A DNA stretch of 64,000 bases, taken from Margaritispora aquatica (taxonomy: Eukaryota > Ascomycota > Leotiomycetes > Helotiales > Discinellaceae). A program made the position numbers and the translations under genes. The notes beneath the pieces were generated by a model. That model was given only the letters and a program-made list of their open reading frames with translations. It did no database searches and was not told where the DNA came from. Numbering within the stretch: position 1 is the first letter of the stretch; each line of letters starts with the position of its first letter. Below are positions 47,236-58,661 of the stretch, piece after piece. The stretch lies in contig VJWN01000010.1 of NCBI GenBank assembly GCA_007644065.1, positions 930,001 through 994,000 on the forward strand, given 5' to 3'.

Positions 47236-49650
47236 TCAATCAGTCACCCTCCAAGACTCAAACCACTTCAAGTAGCTGTAATTCTTGTTAGGACCGACCA
47301 TGCCCCAACAGATGGGCATGAAGTAGATGTAAAGACCGATTGTGGCAGTGTAGAGAATACCGTATACGGCATATTGAATGATTTGATTTTGTTTCCTCGT
47401 CATCCAGTCTACAACGAATCCGAGGTTCAAGATGGCAAAGTAAAGAGCTGGGTAGTAGTGATGAACGTAGGTGACACGTGCCATAGCAACGAATGGCAAA
47501 TAGTGGAGAACCCAGCCGAGAATTGGGTACAGCGCGGCATAGTGGAATTGGTCGATATCTGCCTGCTTGAGCTCGGTGTATCCACGTTGCCATCTAATCA
47601 GATACCAGACGAACATAAGTCCGACAACTCCGAGAGATACAGTTGACATGAGGTAGACCAAGGGGTTTCCGAGGAGGAAGTACTTGACAATGCTATCGTC
47701 CCAACCACACATACGGAGACCGACATTGAGGATGGGCCATTGCCAGAACTGAGAAGCCAAATCATCTTGCTTATCTGGATCCGGGACTAAAGCATTGTTG
47801 GACGTCATCATGGCTACGTTCAAGTGAATGAAATCCTGGAAGAAAGGAGATTTATAAGCTCCAGCATCTGCAGCTGGTAGCTTCTCATTCCAGTGAGCCT
47901 CGACGTTCCAGTGAGTGTAGACATCCTTAGGGTTGTTGACCTTGTCACATGTGACCTCAATTTGCTTGAAACCCCATTGTGGTAAGTTGACGTTGCCTGC
48001 GCGAAGATAGCAACCGAGAGCGGTATGTTTCAGTCTGAATGCGGTGGTCAAAGTTCTAATTTTAGTGCGGTCGCTGGAGGCCACATCGCGGACAACCTCC
48101 ATAGTCCAGTGATCCTTCTCATCACCAACAGTGGTATTTCCGTAACACGACACTTCGCGATCGGCCTTGGTGACTGGTGCAGAGACTTCGTGGGAGTGGA
48201 GATTTCGGCCAGTCTGGGAGTGGATAAGACGCAAAACATCTCCGTCACCAACGTACTTGAGTGGCGCCTCTGGATCAAACTCTGGCTGGGCACGGTTTGG
48301 GTAGAACCACCACTCATTGTTGGCATCCTTGTGGTGATAGCAAGTAATTTGTTGTTGGGCTGAACCTTCAGGGTAGGTTTGTACGTGAGAATGGAGAAGT
48401 CCACCACCATAACCCATATTCTTAATAGTCGCACGAGATCCATAGGCAATCTCCAGAGGGCTATCCTTTCCAACTTCAGTACCGCGGAGGTTTGCCTGGA
48501 AAAGAGAGCTCATCTGAGCATCCCCAGGTCCGCTGTTTTCCAGAATAGCGAAATGGGCTGCAAATGAGAGCATGTAAACAATCGAAGGCACAACGATGAG
48601 GCCAGCAACTCTGGCACCCAAATGAGCAGCAAGTTCAACCTGTGTAAGTGTTAGCATAATCAAGAGCACCGAGTCTACTAAAATATACCTTAGGCATCTT
48701 GACGTCGCCAAACTTATTCCAGAGATCCTCAATCGTGTAGATTCCAACCAAAGCAGTGCAGAAAAGTCCAACCCATTTGACACTAGTAACACATCCGATG
48801 CTCAAGCCAGTCAAGAAAAGCCATGCGAACCACTCGGCACTGAAGCTCTGGTTCTGGAGTCTGTGAAATCTGGCCCAACACAAAACAGTGGTGAAAGTGA
48901 AGCATAGAAGCATGGAATCGAGGAGGATGAATCTGCTGATAGTGGTATACGAGTTTTCGCAAAGAACCATCAAAGTCACAAACCATACAGCTGGTCTCTT
49001 GAAGTTGAGTTCGCGAGCGGTGAAATATGCCAAAGGAATGCACACGGCGCCAAAGAAGGCGTTGAATGCGCGCATGAAGGTGTAGTTCAGCTCCTCGGGG
49101 TATGTCTCTCCAGACTTGAATTCGAAGGAACCATTGTATCCAGCCAGATATCCGGACAAGCCGACCAACATTTTTCCAAGAGGAGGGTGAACATCGAAGT
49201 AGAATTCTCGTTTCAGGTAGTGGGAGCCAAATTTACCAAAACTGTCCTGATCAGTAAATTGTTGACGAGGCTGAGGGAGAAAACATACTGAGCTTCATCC
49301 CATGTCACAATTGGGGACAACCCAATCTTGTATAATCGCGTGAAGAACGCGAGAGCTGTGAAGATGAGAGGCGCGATGATGAATTCCCATTCATCAAGGA
49401 ATTGGATCAGCGACTGCTCGGGCTAGAATAACAGTAATGTCAGCACAGCTCTACAAAGCTTCCCCTGTGGAGCTTGAATGCTCGCAGATCTGCGGATGAT
49501 CGAACTAACCTTCTTCACAACTGTCTTCTTGTCGTCGACCTCGATTCTATCCACCTTCCCTCCATTGGGAGATGTTGAAGGCACGTTGCGCCTGCGAGTA
49601 GCCTGAGTCTCGCTATCCAAGCCAGAGGCCACACCTTTCTGCGAAGCCAT
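47236..49650 (-). CDS. PMT2: dolichyl-phosphate-mannose protein O-mannosyltransferase, PMT2 subfamily
   Basis: Four minus-strand exons, 49650-49510, 49422-49289, 49241-48689 and 48639-47236 (introns 87, 47 and 49 nt), encode 743 residues. After a short cytosolic N terminus comes the PMT catalytic region: VTWDEAHFGKFGSHYLKRE, split by the second intron and bearing the essential Asp-Glu pair, then FYFDVHPPLGKM and several membrane helices. The central lumenal part carries three MIR motifs (LLHSHVQTYPEGS, GRNLHSHEVSAPV, GCYLRAGNVNLPQWG). The C terminus has further membrane helices around HYLPFVAMARVTYVHHYYPA. The enzyme transfers mannose from dolichyl-phosphate-mannose to Ser/Thr in the ER lumen and usually pairs with Pmt1. 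Assigned to the PMT2 subfamily from the DEAHFGKFGS and KNYSYLKWFESWRV segments. Confidence 0.95.
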
Positions 49651-51011
49651 CTTTAGCTATCCAGTAAACTCTCAACTGGACCTGAAGCTCGAGATACACC
49701 AGTATCGTTTTGCGCAAAATACGCAATGGACGTTGATGGTGGTACCAGAAAAAGTTGAGGGGGACGCGGCTTTGGAAATGTTGTAAACGAGGGTCGAGAA
49801 GAACACTTGTCGTTAATTAAAAAGGGTGTACTAATTGGTGGAGTCAAACATGTCTGCACAGGGGCAACTGGAAAGGACAATAAGCAACAGGAAATATCGA
49901 AATACTTCCGTGTTGGTGAACTGGATACAAATTCTTGTAAGGGTGAGCGAAGAAGGGGGATATAAGGACGGCCCAGGGGTGATGCTATTTTAATGGTACG
50001 GGGAGGACGGGCATGAAGCTTTAGCGAGCAGGACACATATTCTACAAGCCTAAGGAAAGGGGGCTGAATCCTTTCTTTTTGTTATTCGAGACATTGCGGT
50101 CAGGATCAATGTACTATATCTAAACATCAAGTGATGCTATGTAGGGCTGTCTTCAACCAGATGTTCCATCGCGTTTTTCATCCGTGTCACCTTTTGAGTT
50201 CATGCCCTGAAGTGGCTTGACCATCATAATTTTCACGTGATGCGGCTTTCCCCACCAGGCAGTTAGACCTCATCTCCAGTCAGCGACATCTTGGCTTGCT
50301 TCAAATGCTGCTGGTGTAAGTAGTTTCCAATCTTTTCGTCATCTAAGATTTCAGGCTTGTTTATCTTTCGGTAAAATGATCGTCTAAATCTCAATTGGCT
50401 CACCAAGTTGGCTCTTCCTTTCTTACTAGTTATTTCGACAATTGTCAACTTGAAAAACGACACTCAAGATTCGAGATTTCCTTCGCTTCCGTCTACGCTT
50501 CCACCAAAACCTATGGGCAGGTGAGGGGATGTCTAGTACTGTCTCCATGCCCCAGATCCGAAGCCACCGAAAGATGACGATACCTTAGGCCCTATGGAGA
50601 CTTAAAATGACTCCACAATGAAGACCAAAGCTGTCCTCTTCCCTAAACTTCCAATGAACATATGAGCTAAGAGTTCTTATGAACTATTATTCTATTCAGC
50701 TACTCTAAATGATCCAATCTTTCCCCGCACGATATCACTCGAGCAGTCGTCCCAATGTCACGACATCGGATCGTGGCACTTAGCTCCCACGACTCCGATC
50801 TCAGGTATAAAGTCCTGTTCCTCCCCAGCTTCTTCAAGTCCCTTTTTCTTCTTTTTCTCATACCTCTCAATGGTGTATCGAGTCTTGGGTTGCTTTCCTA
50901 GTGAAGGCGACTCGAGACTTGATGCTAAGCATCTGAGATACAGCCTCATACATACCTTGGTTGAGTTTACCTCCCGAGTACAGTACGCAGGTCCAGGACT
51001 GGAACTTCTTC

Positions 51012-51445
51012 ACGCAACGGAAAAACGCCTTTTCCCGGACTACCAGAGGAGAGAAGCCAAAAATTGGATGTTCGGATGCCTCTTTGTGCCTACCGCTGGC
51101 TAATGGCGAAGGGAATTCTTGAGCTCCCTCGACCTCCCACCGTGCTTAGTGAAGAGAAGGAGAAGAAGAAGAAGAAGAAGAGGAGAATGGCGAAGAGAGA
51201 GCGAGATTCTTATGTCCGAGGATGGATTTCTTCTTCGCGCAACCGCATGAAGCAGCATACGAAATGAAAAAAATGTTCCTATGGATTGCCAAAGGAGAGA
51301 AGCCAAAAATTTTGTGGTCGGGTTTCCCCTGTGCCTACCGCTGGCCAATGGCCGAGGAAATTCTTGAGCTTCCTCGACCGCCTCTTAAACTTGGGGAGAA
51401 AAAGAAGAAGAGAATGGAGGAGGGAGAACGAGATTCTTATACCTG
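51012..51445. repeat. diverged direct repeat, two copies about 245 bp apart
   Basis: Copy 1 spans roughly 51012-51212 and copy 2 roughly 51258-51445. Shared landmarks in the same order are GGAGAGAAGCCAAAAATT (51048 and 51293), GTGCCTACCGCTGG, AATTCTTGAGCT and CCTCGACC, an AG-rich run, then GCGAGATTCTTAT/ACGAGATTCTTAT. Both copies keep one frame in which the products align (CAYRW...ILELPRPP...ERDSY). A further loosely related unit follows near 51500-51640 (GATCACGAGAA versus GACCACGAGAA). Origin unknown: an old tandem duplication, or part of a non-autonomous element without visible terminal repeats. Confidence 0.7.
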
Positions 51446-52252
51446 AGAACGACGCTAATTGTTCGCTCCTAACTTGACTGCTGACCCTTCCTGCGAAGAA
51501 GGAAATGTGATATCTAGGAAGGATCACGAGAATCGAGCGGGAGACGAAAATGGTGATGTTGCGCCAAATCCGCGATCGATATACTTTAAGGAAAGCACAC
51601 GAGGAAGGACCACGAGAAATGAGCGGGTAATGGGCGTGCCGAGATTCCACGTTCTGAGATTTGGGAAAGAACGTGAGTGCAACTTCAGGTGTAAAGATAG
51701 AAAAAAGGGAAAGAACTGATTAAAGAAGGAAACGGTTCGAACACGACGAGGCGTCGTCTCGCCCGAGACTGAGTGAGAGGTGAGAAGGAAGAAAGAAAGA
51801 AAGAAAAGAAAGCCGTGGGTGTGGGTGGGAGCCGCTAAGGGAAGGGCAAGATTTCGATCCAGATTTATAGGCTGGCTATCAAGAGAGTGTTCGGAACTGA
51901 ATGGGAACCGAGGAGCGAAAGGAGGAGTTGGTTCTACCTTACTGGCTATGAAGGACAAGAGATCAATCGGTCCAAAAAGAAATATCATTGTTCTTCTAAC
52001 AAACCTTCATTGACACTTAAGACTGCAGTGATGATGAGAATGGGATGTTTACATAACGGGCAGATAAATTATGAGTGTTTGAGATGGTTATGTTGCGTAG
52101 ACAAGAGAAGGTGTGAAGATGTGATTTTGGGGCCTGCGATCGCGGTGATGTCAGGTAGAATACTTAGGGATGTTGTGAGAAGAGATTGTGGTTAGGTAGG
52201 TAGGGGGTAGGTTGTTGTATGTGATAGTTGAGTGAGGACGAGTATGGAGACC

Positions 52253-52274
52253 GAAATCGAAATCGAAATCGAAA
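52253..52274. repeat. hexanucleotide microsatellite (GAAATC)n
   Basis: Three full copies of GAAATC plus a partial fourth, in a gene-free region. Confidence 0.85.
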
Positions 52275-53027
52275 GTGAGTGAATCTGCTCCTGGAAGCTA
52301 CCTTAGCTGCACGAGGTCACCAAATGGCAAATCTTGACCATTACCAAGTCAATTCATGTGTTCCTTACTCAAACCCTTATAAGCACCAAAGTATAAGTAT
52401 GGAGCGTGAGATGTAAGGTGAGAGAATAGGGGAGGTGAAGAAAAGAATAGAAAACTAGAAGGAAAGCACTGCACCCAAGAAGTTGAAGGCATGAGCTCGC
52501 TTAACCGGAGCGGCTGCACCAAGTGAGGTTGATGTCGAGGTACGTAAGGTTAAGATATTATGCCAAATACTTACCCACAACCTAGAATTACACAGAGGCG
52601 AGAGCAAAAGGCGATTAAGTAGGTTGGTCGAACTGAAAAGCATTATGAATTGAAAATCTAGGTGGCCTTGGTTATAAAAGGGAAGGACCGGTATCTTTCA
52701 ATGTTGAAGCTACCTACTTGTCTTGTGTAGGTGAAGTGGTAGCCTCAGTTTTCAAGTAATACATCTCTGAGAAATTGAGACGGATATTATCTTTATACAT
52801 GGTGAAAAGGGGGACTGAATAAATGAAAACGAGAATGCTGTTAGGAATGATATTCGATTCAAACCTAAGACTACCCTTAGCCTAGCCCACCATCAAGATG
52901 CTATGAAAACCCCCAAAAACGCCATGCGTGAAATGCCCAACGCGCCTACAGATTGCTATCTATAATGCCTACATGCAAACTGATAATGCATGACCTATCA
53001 ACACAGATTCTCATCCACATTCACTTC

Positions 53028-54260
53028 TCACATATCATCCTCATCCATCAGGGCCAGACATTCCAGCTCAGTCCTGACGATCCTTTCAAACTCCTCGCGC
53101 TCAATCCCCGCCACCTTGGCAAGACGATACAAGCTCTTGACACTTGTCCCAATATGCTGTTTGATGCCCACCTCGCTCTGCTCTCTCACAGCACTAGCAG
53201 CAGCCCGTCTCTCGAGCTTAGCAACTGTGTCAGAACCACTGCTACCTGTGCTCGACGCTGGACGCGGTTGTGCAAGGGAAGCCTGATGTTCATGCTCCTC
53301 GACGCCATCTATTTGTCTGTCTATCAAGATTGGTTCTTGCCCATCTGACCATGCCAGAGCGGAGTTGTGTAGATCCGGGTCGGTGGTGAATGATTGCGAG
53401 TGCTGTGCGGATAGCTGGTGGTGCATCTGGTGTGTGGCCTCTTCTCGGCCTAGGGAAGACTCCACCTCGCCGTGTGCTTGTGCTTCGTCTGGATCGTGGT
53501 TATCCAGCGCGGGTTGCACGCTCGCATACTGCGCATAATATGAATCCTCATCCGTATGTTCCCTCTCGTTGCGCTGCATGCTCGTCATTGCGAATGGCGG
53601 AGGAGCAGTGTCCTTTGGTCCAGGCGTCCTAGCGGGCGTATTGTCATATTGAGCCCAGTAGTCATCGTCATCCTCCTCCAGCTCCTCTGCGTCCGGCGTG
53701 AGGAGCGTGTTTGTGCCATTTGTGCGGTTGAAGGAGCTGAGGGGTTGGGCGGTTTGTGACTCGAAGCTTTCTTCAGCTTGTGCGATGGTCTTCTCGCCCC
53801 ACGACGTCTCCCCGTCTTCCTCTGTGACGCCTACCTCGCCAACCCTCCAGCCGTCGCCGCCTCCTATCTCGTCGTTGACACACCAAACTAACTGAACTCG
53901 GAGATTGAATTCCTTCAGATCTAATCGTGCATGCAATGTCTCCTCATCGATCCTCTTATACTTCGTCTCAACGTCATCTTCCCAATCAATCTCCACCTCT
54001 CCAGACACAGGATGTGGTTCGAACCGCTCACTCTCAACTGCTTTATGTAGCTTTGGAGCTTTAGAGCTGTCGTAGCACAGCAGTGGAAGCCATGGCTCCT
54101 TGCTTGACGTGGAGAGCAGCTGTACCCGCTGGCGTAGAATAGGTGACAGAATTGGCAGCAGAGCGCTCGGAGGGTCTGGAGAAATTGCTGCAGTGGGTAG
54201 AGAAGCCAGTAGCGGAGTCAAAATCACCTCGGTGCGCGGAGGATATATCGCTGCTTGCAT
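53028..54260 (-). CDS. acidic protein of unknown function (410 aa)
   Basis: A single minus-strand frame. The frame is open 60 nt further up, but the first ATG is at 54260, giving 410 residues beginning MQAAIYPPRTEVILTPLLAS. The N-terminal third looks folded (SALLPILSPILRQRVQLL, then WLPLLCYDS) with a basic/acidic strand region RLDLKEFNLRVQLVW. The middle is disordered and acidic with two related tyrosine motifs (DDDDYWAQYD and DEDSYYAQYA). The C-terminal 75 residues form a predicted helical block ending KHIGTSVKSLYRLAKVAG-like (exactly KQHIGTSVKSLYRLAKVAG) and REEFERIVRTELECL. I do not recognise a named family; I would expect it to be a conserved filamentous-fungal protein because the ends look constrained. 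No signal peptide or membrane segment. Confidence 0.75.
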   Translation of the reverse strand: MQAAIYPPRTEVILTPLLASLPTAAISPDPPSALLPILSPILRQRVQLLSTSSKEPWLPLLCYDSSKAPKLHKAVESERFEPHPVSGEVEIDWEDDVETKYKRIDEETLHARLDLKEFNLRVQLVWCVNDEIGGGDGWRVGEVGVTEEDGETSWGEKTIAQAEESFESQTAQPLSSFNRTNGTNTLLTPDAEELEEDDDDYWAQYDNTPARTPGPKDTAPPPFAMTSMQRNEREHTDEDSYYAQYASVQPALDNHDPDEAQAHGEVESSLGREEATHQMHHQLSAQHSQSFTTDPDLHNSALAWSDGQEPILIDRQIDGVEEHEHQASLAQPRPASSTGSSGSDTVAKLERRAAASAVREQSEVGIKQHIGTSVKSLYRLAKVAGIEREEFERIVRTELECLALMDEDDM

Positions 54261-55511
54261 TGCGGATTGGTGGTTGTTGTGTATGTGGAGAGCTGGTAAG
54301 CTGGGTACTATCACATGCAAAATCTTGGGGTTTTCAGGCAGGACCAGTCGAGTTTTGGTACCTGAGTGGAAGAATACTGAATGAAGAGAGAAGAGAACTT
54401 TTGAAACGAAGAAGACACTATACCGTTGGAAGGTGAAAAAGCAGTAGCTTTCGGGAAATTCAACGGCAAATTACTTGAAGTCAATTCGCTTTAGGTCTTT
54501 TGACTTTGAGATCCGGTGATGGGGGAATTTTGGGGGACTTGGACCTAAGAAACGTGGGAGTTTGCTGCTTGCATCCTTTGGCCCGCGACGAGTGGAAGGG
54601 CCCGGACAGCGAAGCCGAAACCCCCCAGTTTGAGGTGCCAGGTAGGTGCATTCCAGACAGAAGAAGCGCCAGCGCCAGCGCTTGTGCGCCTATTTTGTCT
54701 AAGGTAGGATATTATGTACCTTGCTCTTTTCTTTTGGAGAGTCCATCTCCTACACGCATAGAACTCTTTATCCGTCGAGAACAGGCCTCTTGATATCACC
54801 TATATTGTGGTTGCTGAGTTAGTTGCTTGGTGAACACTCGTCATCTTCAGCCGGAACAATACCTGGTGCGGTTTAGGGAGTAGGTATGGTAGTTTGAGGT
54901 TGTGGCTCGGGAAGGAGAAAAGGTAACGCAAAAGTGAGGGGGAAATATTGTTCACTGGTACACAATCTTGACTGGAGATCTAAAAAGTCTGTTAGGTAAA
55001 TTCTGGAATTAATGAACCATCCAAGTACCTCCCATGGCATATAATAGATGCCAGGCCGCATGCACTTATTGGAATGAGTTTATTTGAAGTGTGAAATCAT
55101 AATCACGGATTCAACGTACTTATACGGTTTCTTTACCCGGAATTGAAACTGGCTGGCTGATACTACATGAAAGTGCGTTCTGGGAACCACCCATTAAAGT
55201 CCTGCACAGAGGTTAACGAGACTTAAGGAACCTGTCGGAAAGAAGAAGCATCAAAAAGAAGCATTCAAATTCTCATCATGGATATGGGAAGAAAAACCAG
55301 GAGATGAACATCCGAGAGCTCACAGCTTTATTTCTTTCTAAGTGCCATGTTTTACAAATATCACCGATCTAACCATCTATCCTGCCTATTCTACAATTCA
55401 TTGGGTATCATGAACCATTATTGCCATAGTCGCCTTGTAAAATCTAAAAATCAAATCAAATCAAATACGCCGTTGCTATGCTGTGTCTGCTCAAGTCTGT
55501 ATCTTATCTGC
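54261..55511. other. intergenic region between the 410-aa protein gene and TPC1
   Basis: Promoter region of the minus-strand gene on the left and 3' flank of TPC1 on the right. Overlapping short frames at 54100-54800 are open on both strands without motifs. No gene seen. Confidence 0.5.
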
Positions 55512-56627
55512 TCACTCTTTGTCTGCTTTGTCTATGTCTCTGAGGAAGTTCAACACCCGCTCATAGGTCCACATTGTGACAGCGCTGGCTGGGGCAGCTT
55601 TGAGCAGACTAGACTGTGATTAGCGAGACCGGTATGTGCACGAGGAAAGATTTCTTACCTGACCGTGAGACCTCTATACAGACCTCTAGTTCCTTCCTTC
55701 TTAAGAATACTTTCCATGGTTCTGAACACACCCTTGTATGCAGGGATGTTCTTGTGGACGTACTTCGATCGAGTTGGACCTTGAACTTGCAGTCGCTTTC
55801 GGATAAGATCAAGCGGGAAAACACAGGTCTTCGCGACCACCGAAGCCATTACACCAGTTGTAGCGTCGCCTGATCCGAAAGGTAGCTCTAGATGCGCCAT
55901 TGGGAAGCGAAGACTCTCGTACGTAGCGAAGAAGATGCCCATGTATGGTATAATCTGTCCGACACCTGCTCCTAGACCTTGATAGAATCCTGTGGGGCCT
56001 TCTTGACGAGCAATATTTGCGATAGATGATCGGAGTGAAGTGTACACCTTTTCAGTTCCTTGGGCAGCGAAGCGAGTGCGGAGGAGATCAAGGGGGTATG
56101 TAGCCGTGGTCGCAACAGCTCCTGCACTAGCTCCAGCGATGAAACTCTCGATTGAAGTAGGTAACTTATGCTCATCGAATATAGCTTGCAAGCCTAGTGT
56201 GACGGTTCGGTAGGTGGTAAATTGGATAGAACCGTATGTGATGTACATAATCTCAGCTGGGACGTTGCCCTTCCACAGTGCAGTAAGTCCTTCATCGCGT
56301 AAGATACGCTGCAATGTTGAAAGTGTGCCTTTGTAGATTGGGGAGCCTCGAAGATCTCTATGGGATAAAGGGTCGGAGAGCGAATGAGTCTGCAATTGCA
56401 ATCTAATCTTGACGACGTCCAGAGGAGCAATTACGAATCTATCGAATATAAGCTTTTCGCAGAATTCACTTGGTGTTGGGAATGACATACCTAGCAATTA
56501 GTCCAGCTGTTGCACCAGCAATCACAACCTGGGTTTTCGTGCCCTACAAACCGTTAGCCTATCATCAGCAGATATATCTGAGATCAACCTATACCTCATC
56601 CTTGAGATGCTCCCCGCTTCCAGACAT
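55512..56627 (-). CDS. TPC1: mitochondrial thiamine pyrophosphate carrier Tpc1
   Basis: Four minus-strand exons, 56627-56595, 56543-56491, 56438-55659 and 55608-55512 (introns 51, 52 and 50 nt), encode 320 residues. It is a mitochondrial carrier with the three tandem Solcar repeats; each opens with the Px[D/E]xx[K/R] signature ([24 protein letters not shown]), and matching second signatures such as [10 protein letters not shown] and EGTRGLYRG. Residues around [36 protein letters not shown] and [17 protein letters not shown] are typical of the thiamine pyrophosphate carrier group, which imports ThDP into the matrix. Substrate is inferred from this resemblance only. The two tiny first exons were placed by frame and consensus sites. 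Divergent from the hydroxylase gene. Confidence 0.9.
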
Positions 56628-57023
56628 GTGAATGCTGGTAGTTGAGTTTGAAAGAACTCTTGATGTAGGATGACGGATGAGATCGATCTTGAGAGATTGA
56701 ATTGTGCAAGGCTGATTCAATTGAGAGAAGGCTGAAACAAGGAAAATGCTGGATGGGAGATGGGAAGTTGATCTTGACCTATCGGAATCCGGATCGGTCT
56801 AACATATACCCGGACCGAGCCCCTGGACCGAGGGTCCAAAACTTTCTATGGCTTTTATCGAACTTCTCGAAATATTTGCCCTTCTCCTTGATTCATCTGC
56901 TTTTCAGCTAGGGCAAAGTTTAGACCTTCAAATCGTTCTGATATGACGAAGTAACGTGACCATACTCGGAGGTTACATTGTACTCAACATTCAAGACAAC
57001 CTCGTTGCCATATTACGCTGAAT
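56628..57023. promoter_or_regulatory. divergent promoter of TPC1 and the hydroxylase-like gene
   Basis: 396 bp between opposite start codons, which must hold both promoters. CGGATCGG and CGGACCGAG (about 56790-56820) are repeated CGG-containing words that could be zinc-cluster factor sites; unproven. Confidence 0.45.
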
Positions 57024-58661
57024 ATGAGGGCTATCAGCAAGAGCAGCAAGCTGCTTTTATCGGAGCTTTCAGAGTTATCAGCAATCCGCACTAGCACCAG
57101 GAGCAGCTTCGCCATTGACCAAACTTCCAGACGGAACTTGAGTGATGAGGCACCTTGGCGGAAAGCTGCAGCTGGACAGCAACCAAAGTCTCGGCAACCT
57201 GCATTTCGAAGGGTACAAATACCAAACGCGCCTGGAAAGATTTCTATGAAAGGCCAAAATCTTGTCTTCGAAGACAACGTAGAGACTTCGGATCTCGATA
57301 TACCCAGTTTTGAGAACCGCCTTTCCCGTCTCGCAGACAACAAGTCGCATAGTGATGAGGATGTAGACACAGAATATGTTGTTATTGGCGATCCTCCTCA
57401 CTGGCACCCGGTATATCTACGCGACGCATGTCCTTGTCCCCGATGTGTGGACCCTTCCACAACACAGAAGACATTTCAAACAACCGATATTCCGGTAGGG
57501 ATTCGAGCATCTTCTATCAAGAAAGTGAAAAACAAAGGCATCCAGATCAAGTGGGAGAATGATGTCCCAGGTTTTGAAGACCACGTGTCTGTCTACCCAA
57601 AGTCTTTCTTCGAATTGAATAGGTCAAGGTGGCAGCAAATTAAAGATCGCTCAGAGGGCATCGTGGCGAAAACGTGGCATAAGTACATCATTTCTGCGAA
57701 TTTGAAGAGTGTTAGCTACGACCAGTGGATGACTGACGATGCATATCTCGGTGCATCTATGGTTACATTGGAGAAATCAGGACTTCTCATTGTTCGTGAT
57801 GTCCCAGAATCCGAAACAGCGGTAGAAGAGCTCGCGAAGAGGATGGGGCCTCTTCGAGATTCGTTCTATGGGCGTACTTGGGATGTCAAATCTGTACCAG
57901 AAGCCAAAAATGTCGCATATACTCAGAAATACCTAGGTCTCCATATGGATCTCCTGTATATGGCGGATCCTCCCGGCTTCCAATTTTTGCACTGCCTAAA
58001 GAACAGTTGCGAGGGTGGAGAGTCGATCTTTGTAGATTCCTTTCACGCAGCTAAACAGCTCAGAGACCATGACTTCAACACGTTAGTCAACAGCAGGCTC
58101 TCATACCAATATCGAAATGCCGGAGAACACTACTTCAATCGTCATCCTGTAATCGAGACAATCGGTGAGCGCCTTCCCAAGGATGAGATGGGTGTTCTTC
58201 AAGGTCGGTACGGCCCTACCATAAAATGCATCAACTACTCTCCGCCATTCCAAGCGCCTACGCATATATCATCACGCCAGGTGGCACTCTACCCAAGGAT
58301 GCTACGTGCTCTGAGGCGCTTCGCTGAGCGGATCGAGAATCCAGAGAATATATTTGAGTACAAGTTGAAGCCAGGCGAGTGTGTCATATTCAACAATCGG
58401 AGGGTGTTGCATGGACGGAAGGAGTTCGATGCTGCGGGAGGAGAGAGATGGTTAAAGGGCGCGTATGTTGACACAGATGCTTTCAAGAGCCGTTTGAGGG
58501 TTCATGTCGAGGCTACTCGAGTGGGTGGAAAATATAGCAGTCCTGTGACCCTAGAAACCGTCTTCCCAGAGTTGCTTAAAGCATTTATTGCATTCAATGC
58601 TCGAGGTGGTGCGAAAGCGGCTGCTAACGAAGGAGAGGAAGGAGAGGAAGAAGAAGCATGA
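57024..58661 (+). CDS. gamma-butyrobetaine / trimethyllysine hydroxylase-like dioxygenase (mitochondrial)
   Basis: A single-exon frame of 545 residues. The first 40 residues are rich in S, R and L with few acids, fitting a mitochondrial presequence. Residues about 120-220 are the GBBH-like N-terminal domain with the zinc-binding pattern RDACPCPRC. The rest is the TauD-type 2OG-Fe(II) dioxygenase: HMDLLYMADPPGFQFLHC supplies His307 and Asp309, NNRRVLHGR the distal His463, and ERWLKGAYVDTD the 2-oxoglutarate-binding arginine. Family members act in carnitine biosynthesis (hydroxylating trimethyllysine or gamma-butyrobetaine); the yeast relative Aim17 is mitochondrial. Which substrate is used cannot be told from sequence. 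The C-terminal EEGEEGEEEEA tail is low-complexity. Confidence 0.9.
   Translation: MRAISKSSKLLLSELSELSAIRTSTRSSFAIDQTSRRNLSDEAPWRKAAAGQQPKSRQPAFRRVQIPNAPGKISMKGQNLVFEDNVETSDLDIPSFENRLSRLADNKSHSDEDVDTEYVVIGDPPHWHPVYLRDACPCPRCVDPSTTQKTFQTTDIPVGIRASSIKKVKNKGIQIKWENDVPGFEDHVSVYPKSFFELNRSRWQQIKDRSEGIVAKTWHKYIISANLKSVSYDQWMTDDAYLGASMVTLEKSGLLIVRDVPESETAVEELAKRMGPLRDSFYGRTWDVKSVPEAKNVAYTQKYLGLHMDLLYMADPPGFQFLHCLKNSCEGGESIFVDSFHAAKQLRDHDFNTLVNSRLSYQYRNAGEHYFNRHPVIETIGERLPKDEMGVLQGRYGPTIKCINYSPPFQAPTHISSRQVALYPRMLRALRRFAERIENPENIFEYKLKPGECVIFNNRRVLHGRKEFDAAGGERWLKGAYVDTDAFKSRLRVHVEATRVGGKYSSPVTLETVFPELLKAFIAFNARGGAKAAANEGEEGEEEEA

Larger units (their letters stand above)
49651..53027. other. intergenic region with a diverged duplication
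   Basis: The PMT2 promoter lies at the left end. No gene supported. Contains the direct repeat described separately (51012-51445) and AG-rich tracts such as GAAGAAGAAG at 51163-51182. A short minus-strand frame (52643-52455) begins MLFSSTNLLNRLLLSPL, reminiscent of a signal sequence, but it is only 62 codons and unsupported. Confidence 0.5.

Noticed and set aside
47236..48800. Long plus-strand frames antisense to PMT2 (for example 47185-47646)
   Set aside because: Shadow frames of the PMT2 coding strand with no independent motif.
52455..52643. Small minus-strand signal-peptide-like ORF
   Set aside because: 62 codons without support from splicing, composition or homology.
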